From contig CM065397.1 in assembly GCA_033060915.1 (NCBI GenBank), positions 24,625,001 through 24,689,000 on the forward strand: a stretch of 64,000 bases of DNA, written 5' to 3'. Shown here in pieces: positions 1 through 10,566 of this stretch (position 1 is its first letter; every line of letters starts with the position of its first letter). Below the pieces are notes generated by a model. It was not told the origin of the DNA, did not search any database, and was given only the letters and a program-made list of their open reading frames with translations. Origin of the DNA: Euryodendron excelsum (lineage: Eukaryota; Streptophyta; Magnoliopsida; Ericales; Pentaphylacaceae). The translations under genes were made by a program, and so were the position numbers.

Positions 1-784
1 ATGTAACACTTTCCTAAAGCAACCCTAGCCATGGAAAGGCTAGAATCACCCTAGAATTGAGGTTTTGAAAACATGTTTTTGAAAAAGAGATTTTGATGCA
101 ATTTTGAAAACAAGTTTGAAAACGTTTTGAAAAACAACTTTGAAAACGGTTTTTGGAAGATACAAGACTATGATATGCATAATGCAATTTGGGGTCGTGA
201 ACATACAAGGTTAAGGCTTCACCACATAATCAAGGGGGCCGGACCCACGTGGTCTTTGGTTAGACTAGAAGAAAGCCCCCGACACGGTGACTCTCCAATA
301 GCCCAATCCTACACATGGACCGGGAATCCCTTTGTTTCAAGCATGCAAAGAAAGGGGGGAAAGAGATGGGGGATTAAAATAGAGAAAACCCAAGTGGGTT
401 AAGAGAGAGAAGAGAGAGAGGGGGAAGTGCGGAAATTTAAATAGGGAGCCTACCGTATGTCTTGTTTATTTTGCGTGCCATGCAGTCTTCGGTCTTCGGT
501 CTTGATCTTCGTCTTCCGTCTTCAAGAGTTGTCTTCAAGCTTCAGGTTACAGCTCCTCAAGTCTTTAAAAGATGGTTGAAGGCTAGTGTACGAGTGTATG
601 GGGGTGCGTATGAGTGTATAAGAGGCTAGGGTTTGTGTATGGTGGCTAGGGTTTAGTGTAGGGTGGCTAGGGTTTGGAGAACCTAAGGAAACTAGGGTTT
701 TTGGAGGTGCTTGAGCTCTGTATATCAAAATATAGGATTCTTAGGTTAAGTTTGCAGACCCCTTTCACGTTGAATGAGGCTCTA

Positions 785-792
785 TATTTATA
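785..792 (-). promoter_or_regulatory. TATA box of T1 LTR
   Basis: TATAAATA on the minus strand, within CTATAAATATAGAGCC. The same element occurs at the same place in every long T1 LTR here (17939, 22930, 24850, 37962). Transcription would start about 25-30 bases downstream, near 755-760. Confidence 0.6.
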
Positions 793-825
793 GAGGGAGG
801 ACAAACTTGGCACCTGTTGTAGTGG

Positions 826-876
826 CGCCAGGGCAAACTTTACACTGGCGCCACTAGGAGTGGCGCCAGCCAATTA
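826..876 (-). promoter_or_regulatory. Paired inverted repeats upstream of the TATA box
   Basis: Two or more copies of a GC-rich inverted motif (arms GGCGCCA and TGGCGCC around ACTAG) lie 30-90 bases upstream of the TATA box in the minus-strand reading. The motif recurs at the equivalent place in the other T1 LTRs, which suggests a promoter element rather than chance. Function is inferred. Confidence 0.45.
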
Positions 877-959
877 AGAAAGGTTTAAGGTTGGCAAGCA
901 ACGTATCTTTGACTAGATTTGGGCGCCTATACTAGTGACTACCATGCAATTTTTAGCCT

Positions 960-1660
960 GGCTTCACTAGGAGCGACTCCGGAAAATTCGGGAATGATTT
1001 GAAGGAGCCGGGAATGAGTCGGAAGGCCGGAAAGGAGCAGGAACACTTAAAATAGTGTCCTGGAGGTATTTGACTTGAAAAGTGAGGATAAGATGTGTCG
1101 GAAAGGTTGACCGGGCCCTTAGGGGCAAAACGGTCAATCGGACTAGGAAGCTGCCGGGGCGAACTCGGATTGTCTCGGGAAAAGACTTGGGATCTGGAAA
1201 CATTATTTAGAATGTTCCCAGAGGTTGCCGGTTTGATTCCTAGAGCTGGCGTGGTCGAAAAAGGAGACCGGCCCACTAGGGGCAAAACGGTCATTTTGTA
1301 CCGGGTTTGCCGAAACTGACTCGGAATGGTCCGAAAAGGTAAGGGGAGGTTGAGAACACTATAAAAAGTATTCTCGGGTCATTACCGGTTTGATACCCAA
1401 AGCCGGTGTGGTCGAAGGAGACCAGCTTTCTAGGGGCAAAATGGTCATTTTGTACTGGGTTGGCCGGAACTGACTCGGAATGATCTGGAAAGGTAAAAGA
1501 AGATTGAGAATACAATAAAACGTAGTCTCAGGAGGTTACCGGTTTGATACCCAGAGCCGGTGTGGTTTCTGGGGCATTCGGATGCTTAGGGGCAAAATGG
1601 TCATCTTGACCGGAAAGTCTCGGAAAAGGTCCTATGGGCAGTCTGGTCATTTTTCACCGA
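960..1660 (-). repeat. Imperfect ~170-bp repeats in T1 U3
   Basis: About four degenerate copies of a GC-richer unit carrying phrases such as GGGGCAAAATGGTCATTTTG and ACCGGTTTGATACCC. The same array is present in the U3 of the other T1 LTRs (about 17270-17760, 24150-24610, 37270-37760), and traces occur in T2 (51360-51640). Confidence 0.6.
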
Positions 1661-1769
1661 AGTGAGCTAACAGACATGGGTGTTGACCTGGGTTTTGAGT
1701 GTTTCCGCCACTCTAACGGCGGTCGCCGTGACACAGGAATTTGTTGCCAATTCCCTATATTGACCTATT

Positions 1770-2042
1770 TGTAAGTATTTCCGCTACTCCAACGGTTTTG
1801 TGAGTATTTCCGCTACTCTAATGGTTTTGTGAGTATTTCCGCTACTCTAACGGTTTTGTGAGTATTTCCGCTACTCTAACGGTTTTGTGAGTATTTCCGC
1901 TACTCTAACGGTTTTGTGAGTATTTCCGCTACTCTAACGGTTTTGTGAGTATTTCCGCTACTGGTTTTGTGAGTATTTCTGCTACTCTAACGGTTTTGTG
2001 AGTATTTCCGCTACTCTAACGGTTTTGTGAGTAGTTTCGCTA
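1770..2042 (+). repeat. 29-bp minisatellite in T1 LTR
   Basis: About nine tandem copies of a 29-bp unit built around GAGTATTTCCGCTACTCTAACGG; one copy is shortened and a few carry single substitutions. Element C LTRs hold only two or three diverged units at the equivalent place (about 23800-23880 and 36950-37030), so the array has expanded in this copy. Confidence 0.85.
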
Positions 2043-2045
2043 CTC

Positions 2046-2450
2046 GGACCGTCTCGAGGAATAAACTGTCTTGAGAGTGGGACTAGAACGGGTCTTACCG
2101 TCTCCGAAGAGACGTGCCTAGATTGGAACCGTCTCGAGGAATAAACTGTCTCGAGAGTGGGATTGGAAAGGGGTCTTACCGTCTCCAAAGAGACGTGCCT
2201 GGATTGGAACCGTCTCGAGGAATAAACTATCTCGAGAGTGGGTTTGGAAAGGGGTCTTACCGCCTCCGAGGAGACGTGCCTGGATTGGAACCGTCTCGAG
2301 GAATAAACTATCTCGAGAGTGGGATTGGAAAGGGGTCTTACCGTCTCCGAAGAGACGTGCCTGGATTGGAACCGTTTCGAGGAATAAATTGTCTCGAGAG
2401 AGGGATTAGAAAGGGGTCTTACCGTCTCCGAGGAGACGTGCCTGGATTGT
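2046..2450 (+). repeat. ~81-bp minisatellite in T1 LTR
   Basis: Five tandem units of about 81 bp. Each contains CCGTCTCGAGGAATAAACT, a CTCGAGAG box and a short hairpin (GTCTC, four bases, GAGAC). Because the unit length is a multiple of three, the array translates into an artefactual 27-residue repeat; I do not call it a gene. Confidence 0.8.
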
Positions 2451-2738
2451 GAGTGTTTCCGCCACTCTAACGGTTTTGTAAGTAGTTTTGCTACTTGGAC
2501 CGTCTCGAGGAATAAACTGTCTCGAGAGAGGGTTTGGAATTGGAATAAGAAAGAACAATGCCCCCTAAGGGCATTTTGGTCATTTTGCCTCTATTTGGGC
2601 CTAACAGGCCCGCGAAGCGATGGAAAGACGAAATTTGGACCTAGAGAATTGGTTTCGATAGGAATATGCCCACAATGACTTGAAAACAAGTCTGAATGGA
2701 GTGTAGACTGCTGAGCGGTCAAAAATGGGGTGCTTACA

Positions 2739-3625
2739 ATCTCTCACCCTCTCCCTATCCTTCTCCATCTCCTTAAAACAACTTTCAAAATCCTCTAACT
2801 TCAAAGTTCAAGTCATGGCTCTGTCACTCTCGTGGTCCTTTTATAAATTTTTTTTTTCTGTTTTGTTCTGATTCTGGCTTAGTTTTTGTGAACATTAACT
2901 GTATAACTCTCTTTGTAATCTCAATGGTTTAATCAATGAAATATCATTCTGTTCTGATATCAAATGTGATTGCTCTGATAACTTATTTGATTGATTCTCT
3001 GTTTATACAATCTATTCTATTTTTAATTTTTTTTTTTTTTTGCTATTGTACCTGTCTATCATTCTCACTCAATTGGTATCATTCTCATTCTATTTTTAAT
3101 GTATTGACAAAAAGCGGGAGAAGTATTGGGGTATAGTATTGGCAAAATTAGAGTAAAATTGTATTGGACAAAACAAATTGTGTTTAAGTTAAAAAGGGGA
3201 GAAGTATTGGAAGTATTTGAGCAAAATTGATAAATTGAAAATTTGGTAGAATTGGGTACAAGAAATGAACACTATGCTTTTACTAAAAAATGAGTTGCAT
3301 ATAAATATTTGTTCAAGATTGAGTATGTATATAAACTACATTGGAGAACCAGAATTAGCATTAAATGAAAATGTAATGAAATGAGTAATTTTTTACTTAT
3401 AAACAGCATGTTCTTAAGGGGAGTAACATGAATCTTTTTCCTCAAAATGTCTTTGATTTCACTGACAAAAACTCCCTGAAAATTGTTTTTGAAATATTTT
3501 TATCCTCTAAGCATCATTTGCTTAATTACGAAACAAAAGGGGAGTTTCTTTATTGGCATGTTATTTAACTTTGTTCATTTTATTTAATCTTACATAAACT
3601 TATTTTGTAAAAGTTTTGTCATCAT
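2739..3625 (+). mobile_element. Copia 3' non-coding internal region (fragment)
   Basis: AT-rich sequence with repeated GGGGAGAAGTATTGG-like phrases, ending in a run of the type seen just before the 3' LTR of plant Ty1/copia elements (TTTGTCATCAT followed by an A/G tract). No protein remnant is recognisable. The left end is cut by the T1 LTR; whether the first ~150 bp belong to copia is uncertain. Confidence 0.5.
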
Positions 3626-3640
3626 AAAAAAGGGAGAGAT
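3626..3640 (+). other. Copia polypurine tract
   Basis: AAAAAAGGGAGAGAT lies directly against the LTR start TGTTGACTTA at 3641. Position and composition are typical of plus-strand priming in plant copia elements. Confidence 0.65.
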
Positions 3641-4632
3641 TGTTGACTTAAGGTTGACCCTTACCGACTCAAGATTAATTCCCATGTTGATTTTGATGAT
3701 AACTAAACCCTATGTTATTTTACTAATGACTCTACTTAGTGTGCAGATTAATAAAATTCATAATTTATACTTAAAGTTCAATCTTAAGTATAATGAATGT
3801 CAGAGAATGCACAACAAATTCAAGAGCTATGCAATGAACCAAACAGAGGAGTGATGCCTATATCTACTTCAAACAAATGTTCTACATTCGAAGAGATTGA
3901 AAGTGTTCAAATGAAACTTCTATCAAGTATGCATAGATTCAATGAAGATTGATTTGCACTCAAGATAGACTGAAGACTTCATCAGAATATGCAAAGAGTA
4001 GTTGAAGAAGTGCAAAGATCAGTTGAAGGGATTGAAAATGCTCAAGAGAAGACTTTATCAAGAATGCAAAGATCAATTCAAGATAATGTGATTGTAGTTA
4101 CTGAGAAGATGGTTCACAATGATTGTCTGATCTCTACCTGGAATCCAAGTGAAGAATTCTTCTACAATATAAAGAATTGATGAAAACTAGATGTATGAAG
4201 AGATTTCATCAAGCTTGCAAAAGTCTCATTGATATGATTTTAAAGAAGAAAGAAGAATTTCTAGCAAAGAGAAGAACTCGGCATTGAAGCATTGTGAAGC
4301 TCTACATAATTAAGGAAGCTTGGCATTGAAAGATAGTGTTCTACAATGAAAGAAGAAAGCTTTGCAAATGAAGAAGAAAAGATAAACACTGATCGAATGA
4401 AGCTTTGACAGTTTGAGAGTCAAGAGAAGATCAATATCTAATGATTGATTCAATCCAGATTGAATAGAAATTAACTCTGATGAGTTAAAGATATTTGATT
4501 GATCATCATACCCCAAAGAAATACTCCTTGAAGATCTTATATCAGTGCTGAGATGAGCTAGATCATTAGAAGTCAGAAAGCAGAATTCTGGACAATGAGG
4601 GGACTCATGGAAATGAGGAGTCGCCTCTTGAT

Positions 4633-5484
4633 TGTCGCGCCCAGATTTTTCGCACTCGAGGAATACTCACCCAAGCGGGAAAAATGCTGTACTCTCTTGT
4701 TAGAACTCACCCTCCTAAAAGAATGAGTGCGACTAGGTTTGAATTGAAAATTGGTTTGAATAAAGGGCTTTTGAAAAAGATTCGGAGTCGCCAGCTAACT
4801 TGATTAAGGTGAGTTAGGTCACCTAAAAACTAAGAAATAATCCTAAGATTACACTTAGGGTTTTTGGAAAACGATTTGAAAATATCTCCTCGAGAGAGGG
4901 TTTTTAAGAAAACAGGTTGTTTGGCAACCTTTGGAAAACATTTGGCCCTTTTTTGAAGAATAACTCCTTTTGGTCTTTGAAAACAGTGATCAAGGTTCAG
5001 AGGTTGGTTACGTGTAGGGAAGACGCACTAAGCTATCACCCTACCCCGCCCTTTCGGTACCTACATGTCAATCTACCCTAGATTTACCTATGAGAGTCTT
5101 CGACTAACTATAGTTCAACCCTATTCACTTTAGAAAAACAATGTTTGAAAAATATGATGCATGATATGTTTGAAAAATTCTACACTGACAGTTTTGTGAG
5201 TGTTTCCGCCACTCTGACGGTTTTGTGAGTAGCTTTGCTACTCGGACCGTCTCGAGGAATAAACTGTCTCGAGAGAGGGATTGGAATTGGAATAAGAAAG
5301 GACAATGCCCTTAAGGGCATTTTGGTCATTTTGCCTCTATTTGGGCCTAACGGGCCCGCGAAGCGATGGAAAGACGGAATTTGGACCTAGAGGATTAATT
5401 TCGATTGGAATATGTCCTCAATGATTTGAAAACAAGTCTGGACGGAGTGTAGACTGCCGAGCGGTCAAAAATGGGGTGCTTACA
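4633..5484 (-). mobile_element. T1 solo LTR with internal deletion, TSD TTGAT
   Basis: On the plus strand it runs from TGTCGCGCCC (4633) to GGGTGCTTACA (5484), so it is a minus-strand LTR with TG/CA ends. TTGAT lies on both sides (4628-4632 and 5485-5489), a perfect 5-bp target-site duplication. At 852 bp it is far shorter than full T1 LTRs (about 5 kb). The first ~540 bp match the LTR 3' end and the rest matches its 5' end, with the junction near 5172. This is a solo LTR that later lost about 4 kb. Confidence 0.9.
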
Positions 5485-5939
5485 TTGATCAAAGAAGCAA
5501 AAAACCTGGAGACCAAATAGACAAAGAGTAGACTCATTGAAATAAAGAGTCGTCTCATGGAAACAAACGCAAAGGCTTAAAGATAACATGATCAATGAAC
5601 AGACACATGAAGACGAAGAGTCGCCTTATGAAAACATAAGTAAAAGGCTGAAGATCGAATGAACAAAGAGCGGACTCCTGAAGATGAAGAGTTGCCTCAT
5701 GATAGCAGAAGCCAAAGATGTGAAGATAGAATGAACAAGGAGTCGCCTCATTGATATGAAGAGCGGACTCATAAAGTTGGTGAACAACATCTGGTAAATG
5801 CAGAAGCAGAAAGTGTCGACTCCACAAACCTGAAGCCGACTCCTTGGATATAACAGCTATTTTTCTTAACGTTATAACGGACTGGACGTGCATTAATGAT
5901 ACCCAACAACCTCTAATGGATGGAATCAATACAGGGGTT

Positions 5940-5948
5940 TATATATAA
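5940..5948 (+). promoter_or_regulatory. TATA box of copia LTR
   Basis: TATATATAA at the expected place in the copia LTR, about 570 bases before its end. Function is inferred. Confidence 0.5.
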
Positions 5949-6517
5949 GCTTCCAGCTGCATTTATACAAGTGATTGAAGACAAAAACGAGATCAAACTG
6001 ACTGATTCATTGAAAACCCTGAATATTCTTCCTGTCTTCATCTGTGAGCTCAGATTGTAAAATCTACTCTTGCTAGAGAGTGTATTAGTTACTTGTATAC
6101 TTTTATACACTTGTAATTGAGAGTTTGAGAGTTCTCTTGTGAAAGCAAAACTCTTGAAAGTTTGAGTGGAGCTTGGACAAAACCATTTGGAGATTGAAGA
6201 GCTCGGTGATGAGTTCTTGTGTATAGTGAGCTGAGCACTTTATCAATCAGCAACCCATTTGTAATAGGTGATTACATAGTGGAAGAAGACTTCAAGGAGG
6301 TCTTGGGGTGAGGACGTAGACCACGGGTTGTGGTTGAACCTCGGTAAATCTGTGTGTTCTTTCTTATGCTCCGTTTTTCTTTCCTTTCTCGAATTATATT
6401 ACATTGCATATAGATCGATCACTGTTACATTGCTTAGATTAATTTTAATTAATCTTAATTATTATTAATATTTGAAAAACCCAATTCACCCCCCTCTTGG
6501 GTTGCCATTTGGAAACA

Positions 6518-7526
6518 GCAAGATGGCAGATACTTCGCTTTCGTTCCTAACTGTTCCCTTTGTAGTAGCCATTCTCTTGGCTATGTTGGCGGTATTTTCT
6601 CCAGTCTGGGCGTAGGGTTCTGTAATCCTCCCTATCTTTAGGCCATTTTCTATCATCTATCCCTGCATGATGAGCTTGGAGAAGCTTTTCCCCACACTTG
6701 TGCAGAGCTTCTCATGGTATATACCTTGAAAAGTGTGCACAAACAGTTGTACGTACTCCTTCTCTTCCACTGGGGGATTGACTTATGCGGCAGCTTCTCT
6801 CTATCTCAAGGCATACTTCTTGAAGCTTTCCTTTTCACCCTTACTCATAGTCATCAGAGACCATCGGTCAGAGGTGAGATCAATATTATGACAATATTGG
6901 GCTTTAAATGCATTGACCAGCTCAATCCAGGTTGTGATCTTCCTTAGGTCCAGACGAGCAAACCATTGTAGAGCAGATCCCGTGAGGCTGCATTATAATA
7001 GCTGCATGAGGAGCTTCAGATCGTTACCGTGACCACTTAGAGCTCCAATATAGAGACAAAGATGAGCGACGGGGTTACCAGTGCCGTCATACTTCTGGAA
7101 GTCAGGCATTTTGAACCTAGCGGGTCTCGGATGGTCAGGAAATAAACATAACTCGTCATAGGCAGTGAACCCATAAATGTCGTGGCCATGGAGACTTCGC
7201 AGTGAATCCTCTAGCCCTTGGATTTTCAAACTGAGCGGGTCTAGGGGGGCCTTCTTTACGACAGGTGAAAGTAATATGGTCTCGTCCTCTTCAACGCTGA
7301 TCCCTTTGGCATCCTCCTTATTCCTCCCCGCATTGTCAGACTGAAGCACGATCCTTGGATTAGCGGGTTCAAGGTCCTTTGACGAAGTCATGGATGATGA
7401 TGGGACTACAGCAGTATCCTTTATAGCCCTAGTTTGAATGAGTTTGACCATCTCATCCATCTTGGTCCTCATTTCGTTAACCTCTTCTCGAGAGACTTGA
7501 GATGATTCTTCAGGATTAGCAGCCAT
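6518..7526 (-). pseudogene. gag: Gag of element A (Tat/Ogre-type), decayed
   Basis: The minus-strand frame starts at ATG 7526 (MAANPEESSQVSREEVNEM) and reads 177 codons to a TAA. Homology to the gag of element C continues in the same frame to 6518, where the copia LTR interrupts it. Gag is the retrotransposon structural protein that assembles the cytoplasmic particle. Family hallmarks are FKMPDFQKYDGTGNP followed by a short HL-LY segment, SALQWF, and a downstream stretch containing KSFSKLIMQG and MIENGLK, which match the retrotransposon gag domain of Ogre/Tat elements. At least four stops occur; several sit where copy C has Trp or Gln codons and look like single C-to-T or G-to-A changes. Copy A keeps four codons (QLFV, before HTFQG) that copy C has lost. 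The C-terminal part, including any zinc knuckle, is missing. Confidence 0.85.
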
Positions 7527-8383
7527 CAGTGATGCTCTGTGCTGGGTGATAATGGCATCCCTAAGTAGATGTTGCCCCTTCTTGGGAGCAATATTGACTC
7601 AGTGTAGGGTGACCTCTGTAAATAAAAAGGAAGAAAGAAAAAGACAAAAACACAAATTGCAAGTCAGTTTCTGGTTTTTAAAGAGCTTTATGCGGTGCAT
7701 GTCCTAGGGTGCCCCTCTTCAGATGGGAGACTATACATGGTGCATTGGCTCACTTTTGGAGATAGGGGACTGGCCCCTGTATGTAGATACCTTACGGTCG
7801 AGCGGGAATCTTCATCCATTCATACAATCATCCCTCAATTCTTTCGTAAAAATAAAGTACATTGAACTTTGGGTTTAAGATACAAGCGAATTGAAATGAA
7901 TTTTAACAAGGGGAAGGGGGAACATTTTTCCTTTGGACTTCCACCTATCTAGTTTTACAAAAGAAAACCCTAAACTACTCTTGAGTCTTCGGATTCACCT
8001 TCGTTGGATTTGATGTCAAGGAGGTCGTTGAGAGACCTTGTTGATTGATTGCCCCTTGTCTTCTTAACAACCCTATCTCCGTGAGCATAGAGGGATTGAG
8101 GCCCCTCTTATGAAATGAATTGATGTGCATACCATGAGTCCTTAGGGTTACATGGGAACCCTTAGAGTTTAGGTAGGTTTAATGCAAGAGAGAGTGAACT
8201 AGGTGTCTGTGATATCCCAAACCTTTATTTAATTATATTAATGAGAATTTGTAGTTTATGCAATAATTAATGTTAATTATTTCTTATTTTGGGTAAAAAA
8301 TGACCAATGAGAACTTGTGTTGTATCTTGTGTTGGAAGTGTGAAACACATGGGATTATTTCCCATGTGTCTTCTCATAACACA

Positions 8384-8417
8384 AGACACACACACACAAA
8401 ACACACACACACACTCA
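8384..8417 (+). repeat. CA microsatellite
   Basis: Interrupted (CA)n tract inside the Tekay-like LTR. It gives rise to overlapping reading frames on both strands that are not genes. Confidence 0.8.
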
Positions 8418-10362
8418 CCTACCAAGAAAAAGAAGGAAAGAGGAGGGAAGAAGGGCTTAAAGGAAGAGATTGAAGCTATTGAAGACTTTACCAAGCTTGA
8501 AGAAGGTAAGTTTTTATTTCTCTCTCTACAATTATATATGTATATGTATCTATCTTGTATGATTTTTGTTGGGTCTTTGTATATATGCACATATATGAGT
8601 TGGATTTGTCTTGGGAGACTCCTTGAGTCCCAATTACCTTGATTTTGAGAGCTTGAAGCTCATTGTTAAAGATTAGGAGTGGTGGTTTGGAAAATCCCCA
8701 AATGTATTAAATGTTAGGGTTTTGATTTTTTCTTTAGATCCCTTTGTTTTGATTGTTTTTTCTCCCCCATTTTGAGTTATTATCATCCTTGTAGGCTAAT
8801 CTTTGAGCCCTAAGAGTGTTGGAAAGGTTTGGTTGTGTTTGGAGGGATTTTGGGCGAGTTTTGGGTTGAAAAATCATTGCTGCGTAGGCGGGGGCATTGA
8901 ATGCCTGACAGGGCTGTTCGAACGACCCGAGAATAGATTTTTCATTTTTGCCTATCGTTGGAACGGCCCTTCTGGGTATTGGAATGGTCCGAGAGGGTGC
9001 TTTTCCATTTTTGCTTGGTGTTCCAACGGCCATTTTGGGCATTCCAACGGCTGGGTATTTTGGCCTGGCGTTTCAACAACCCGATTGGGCATTGAAACGG
9101 TCTGTTGGTTTCGGCACTATTTAGTAAAATGGGTATAACTTTCTCTAGAAAGCTCGGATTGATGCACTGTTTGAAGCATTAGAAAGTAGACTCATATACC
9201 TTTGTACCCATATAAAGTTTATTTTCTAATTCCTTATGGATTGAGAGTTATGGAAGTTTAAAATTGACCTAAAATCTATGCCAACAACATTATTTTTCAA
9301 AAATTTTAGTCCACTTTCTGTGAGGCATAACTTCTTCACCTGAAATGTGTTTTTGGCCCATGACCTATCAAATTGAAGTCCTTTAAGCCTATTTTCAAAT
9401 GGAACTAGCCTTAGATGTGAACTCATCTTTGAGAGGTGGTTGGGACTCAATGAAAGAGTCGACGTTCTGACTTTCATGTTCAAATCTCAACTTCGTGTTC
9501 TTATTTTACATTGGGGTCTTGCCCTAGAGTTTAGTCTCGCTCTCCTATTGTGAGAATGTGGTGTTGTTGATTCAGGGGTCGAGGGATTTATGTGCTTAGT
9601 CTTGACTTATGTGTTATTGTTTTGCCTTGGAACCTTGTATTAATATTTCTATGCTTCTATGTGCATTTTATGTAGGAACACGTTGTTAGCACCCGATCTA
9701 TCGAAGAGAAGTGAGTAACAATATGCCATGAGTAAAACTCTATTATTTTTCAAATTTTTCAAGCTCACTTCTATATCATGAATGTGTTCTATACATTTCA
9801 ATGCATCAATGATTACGTTCAAGTATAAATGTCATGCTTTGAATTACATACGAACCTTACCTATGATATGAATCACAACCTATGGACTAGAACGTTCACA
9901 TAAAGTAGATGTAAGATTCCTAACGTACGATTCTAACTCAAAGTCTTTTCATGGCGAGACTTTAATCTAGCCCGATAGTCCTAGGATGGGGGATGTGAAA
10001 TAAACCATCGACCTGTAAGGTCTTTCATGGCAAGACACTAAACTAGCAATGATGGTCCTATGGTAGGGAACATGAAATAATCTATCGCCTTGTTGGGAGA
10101 CGTCCTTTGGCTTAAAAGTCTAGATGTGACCTTTATGGTTACTATAACTAAGCATAGCTCTTATGATTGACTTAAAAAGCCTATGTGTGACCTTTACGAT
10201 TACTATAACTAAGCCTAATTCTTATGATTAGCCTAATGTACCTTGCATGCTAATGACTGAGCGTAGCTCTTAATGACTAAGCCTCGTCTCACGATTGAGC
10301 CCTGCTCTTATGAATGGCTTAAAGCACTCTATGTTGCTAATGACTAAGCGTAGCTCTCATGT

Positions 10363-10566
10363 TGGCCTAAAGAGCCTATGCGTGACCTTTATGGTTACTT
10401 TGTTGGCCTAAAGGGCCTAAGCGTGACATTTATGGTTACTATGTTGGCCTAAAGAGCCTATCCGTGACCTTTATGGTTACTATGTTGGCCTAAAGAGTCC
10501 ATGCGTGACCTGTATGGTTATTATGTTGGCCTAAAGAGCCTTACGCGTGACCCTTGTGGTTACTAT
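10363..10566 (+). repeat. 41-bp tandem repeat in Tekay-like LTR
   Basis: About five units with the core GTTGGCCTAAAGAGCCTATG followed by CGTGACCTTTATGGTTACTA. More degenerate versions extend left to about 10120, mixed with GACTAAGC and GTAGCTCTTA phrases. Confidence 0.8.

Larger units (their letters stand above)
1..2738 (-). mobile_element. T1 (Tat/Ogre-like) LTR, 3' part outside window
   Basis: On the minus strand the LTR begins at 2738 with TGTAAGCACCCC and runs left past the window edge. It aligns by eye with the T1 LTR at 12547-15845 (position 1 matches about 15109) and with the start of the element C LTRs. By that comparison roughly 2.5 kb of its 3' part lies outside. It contains the U3 repeats (about 950-1660), two minisatellites (1770-2450), paired inverted repeats and a TATA box (785-792). 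Next to 2738 there is no typical T1 polypurine tract, only a looser purine-rich stretch on the minus strand. It is therefore a solo LTR or the outer 5' LTR of an element extending left, apparently inserted in copia sequence. Which of these cannot be told here. Confidence 0.8.
3641..6517 (+). mobile_element. Copia LTR (3' LTR), split by a nested solo LTR
   Basis: Begins TGTTGACTTAAGG after a polypurine tract and ends at 6517 with GGAAACA; beyond it the minus-strand T1 gag resumes. Removing the nested solo LTR and one duplication leaves about 2.0 kb. Landmarks typical of plant copia LTRs are a TATA box (5940-5948), the phrase CTTCAAGGAGGTCTTGGGG followed by a block on the 'accacgggttgtgg' theme, and an end with CCCAATTCACCCCCCTC before the terminal CA. 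The element entered the gag of element A. Its 5' half and left target duplication are missing, so sequence to the left has been lost or rearranged. Confidence 0.75.

Noticed and set aside
2114..2452. Open frame encoding a repeated 27-residue peptide
   Set aside because: It is the translation of the 81-bp LTR minisatellite, whose length is a multiple of three. There is no domain and the sequence lies inside an LTR.
8273..8642. Overlapping ~105-111 codon frames on both strands
   Set aside because: Both run through a CA microsatellite and low-complexity sequence of the Tekay-like LTR; no family resemblance.
8803..9138. 111-codon plus-strand frame
   Set aside because: Lies in the repeated inverted-motif block of an LTR; composition reflects the repeats.
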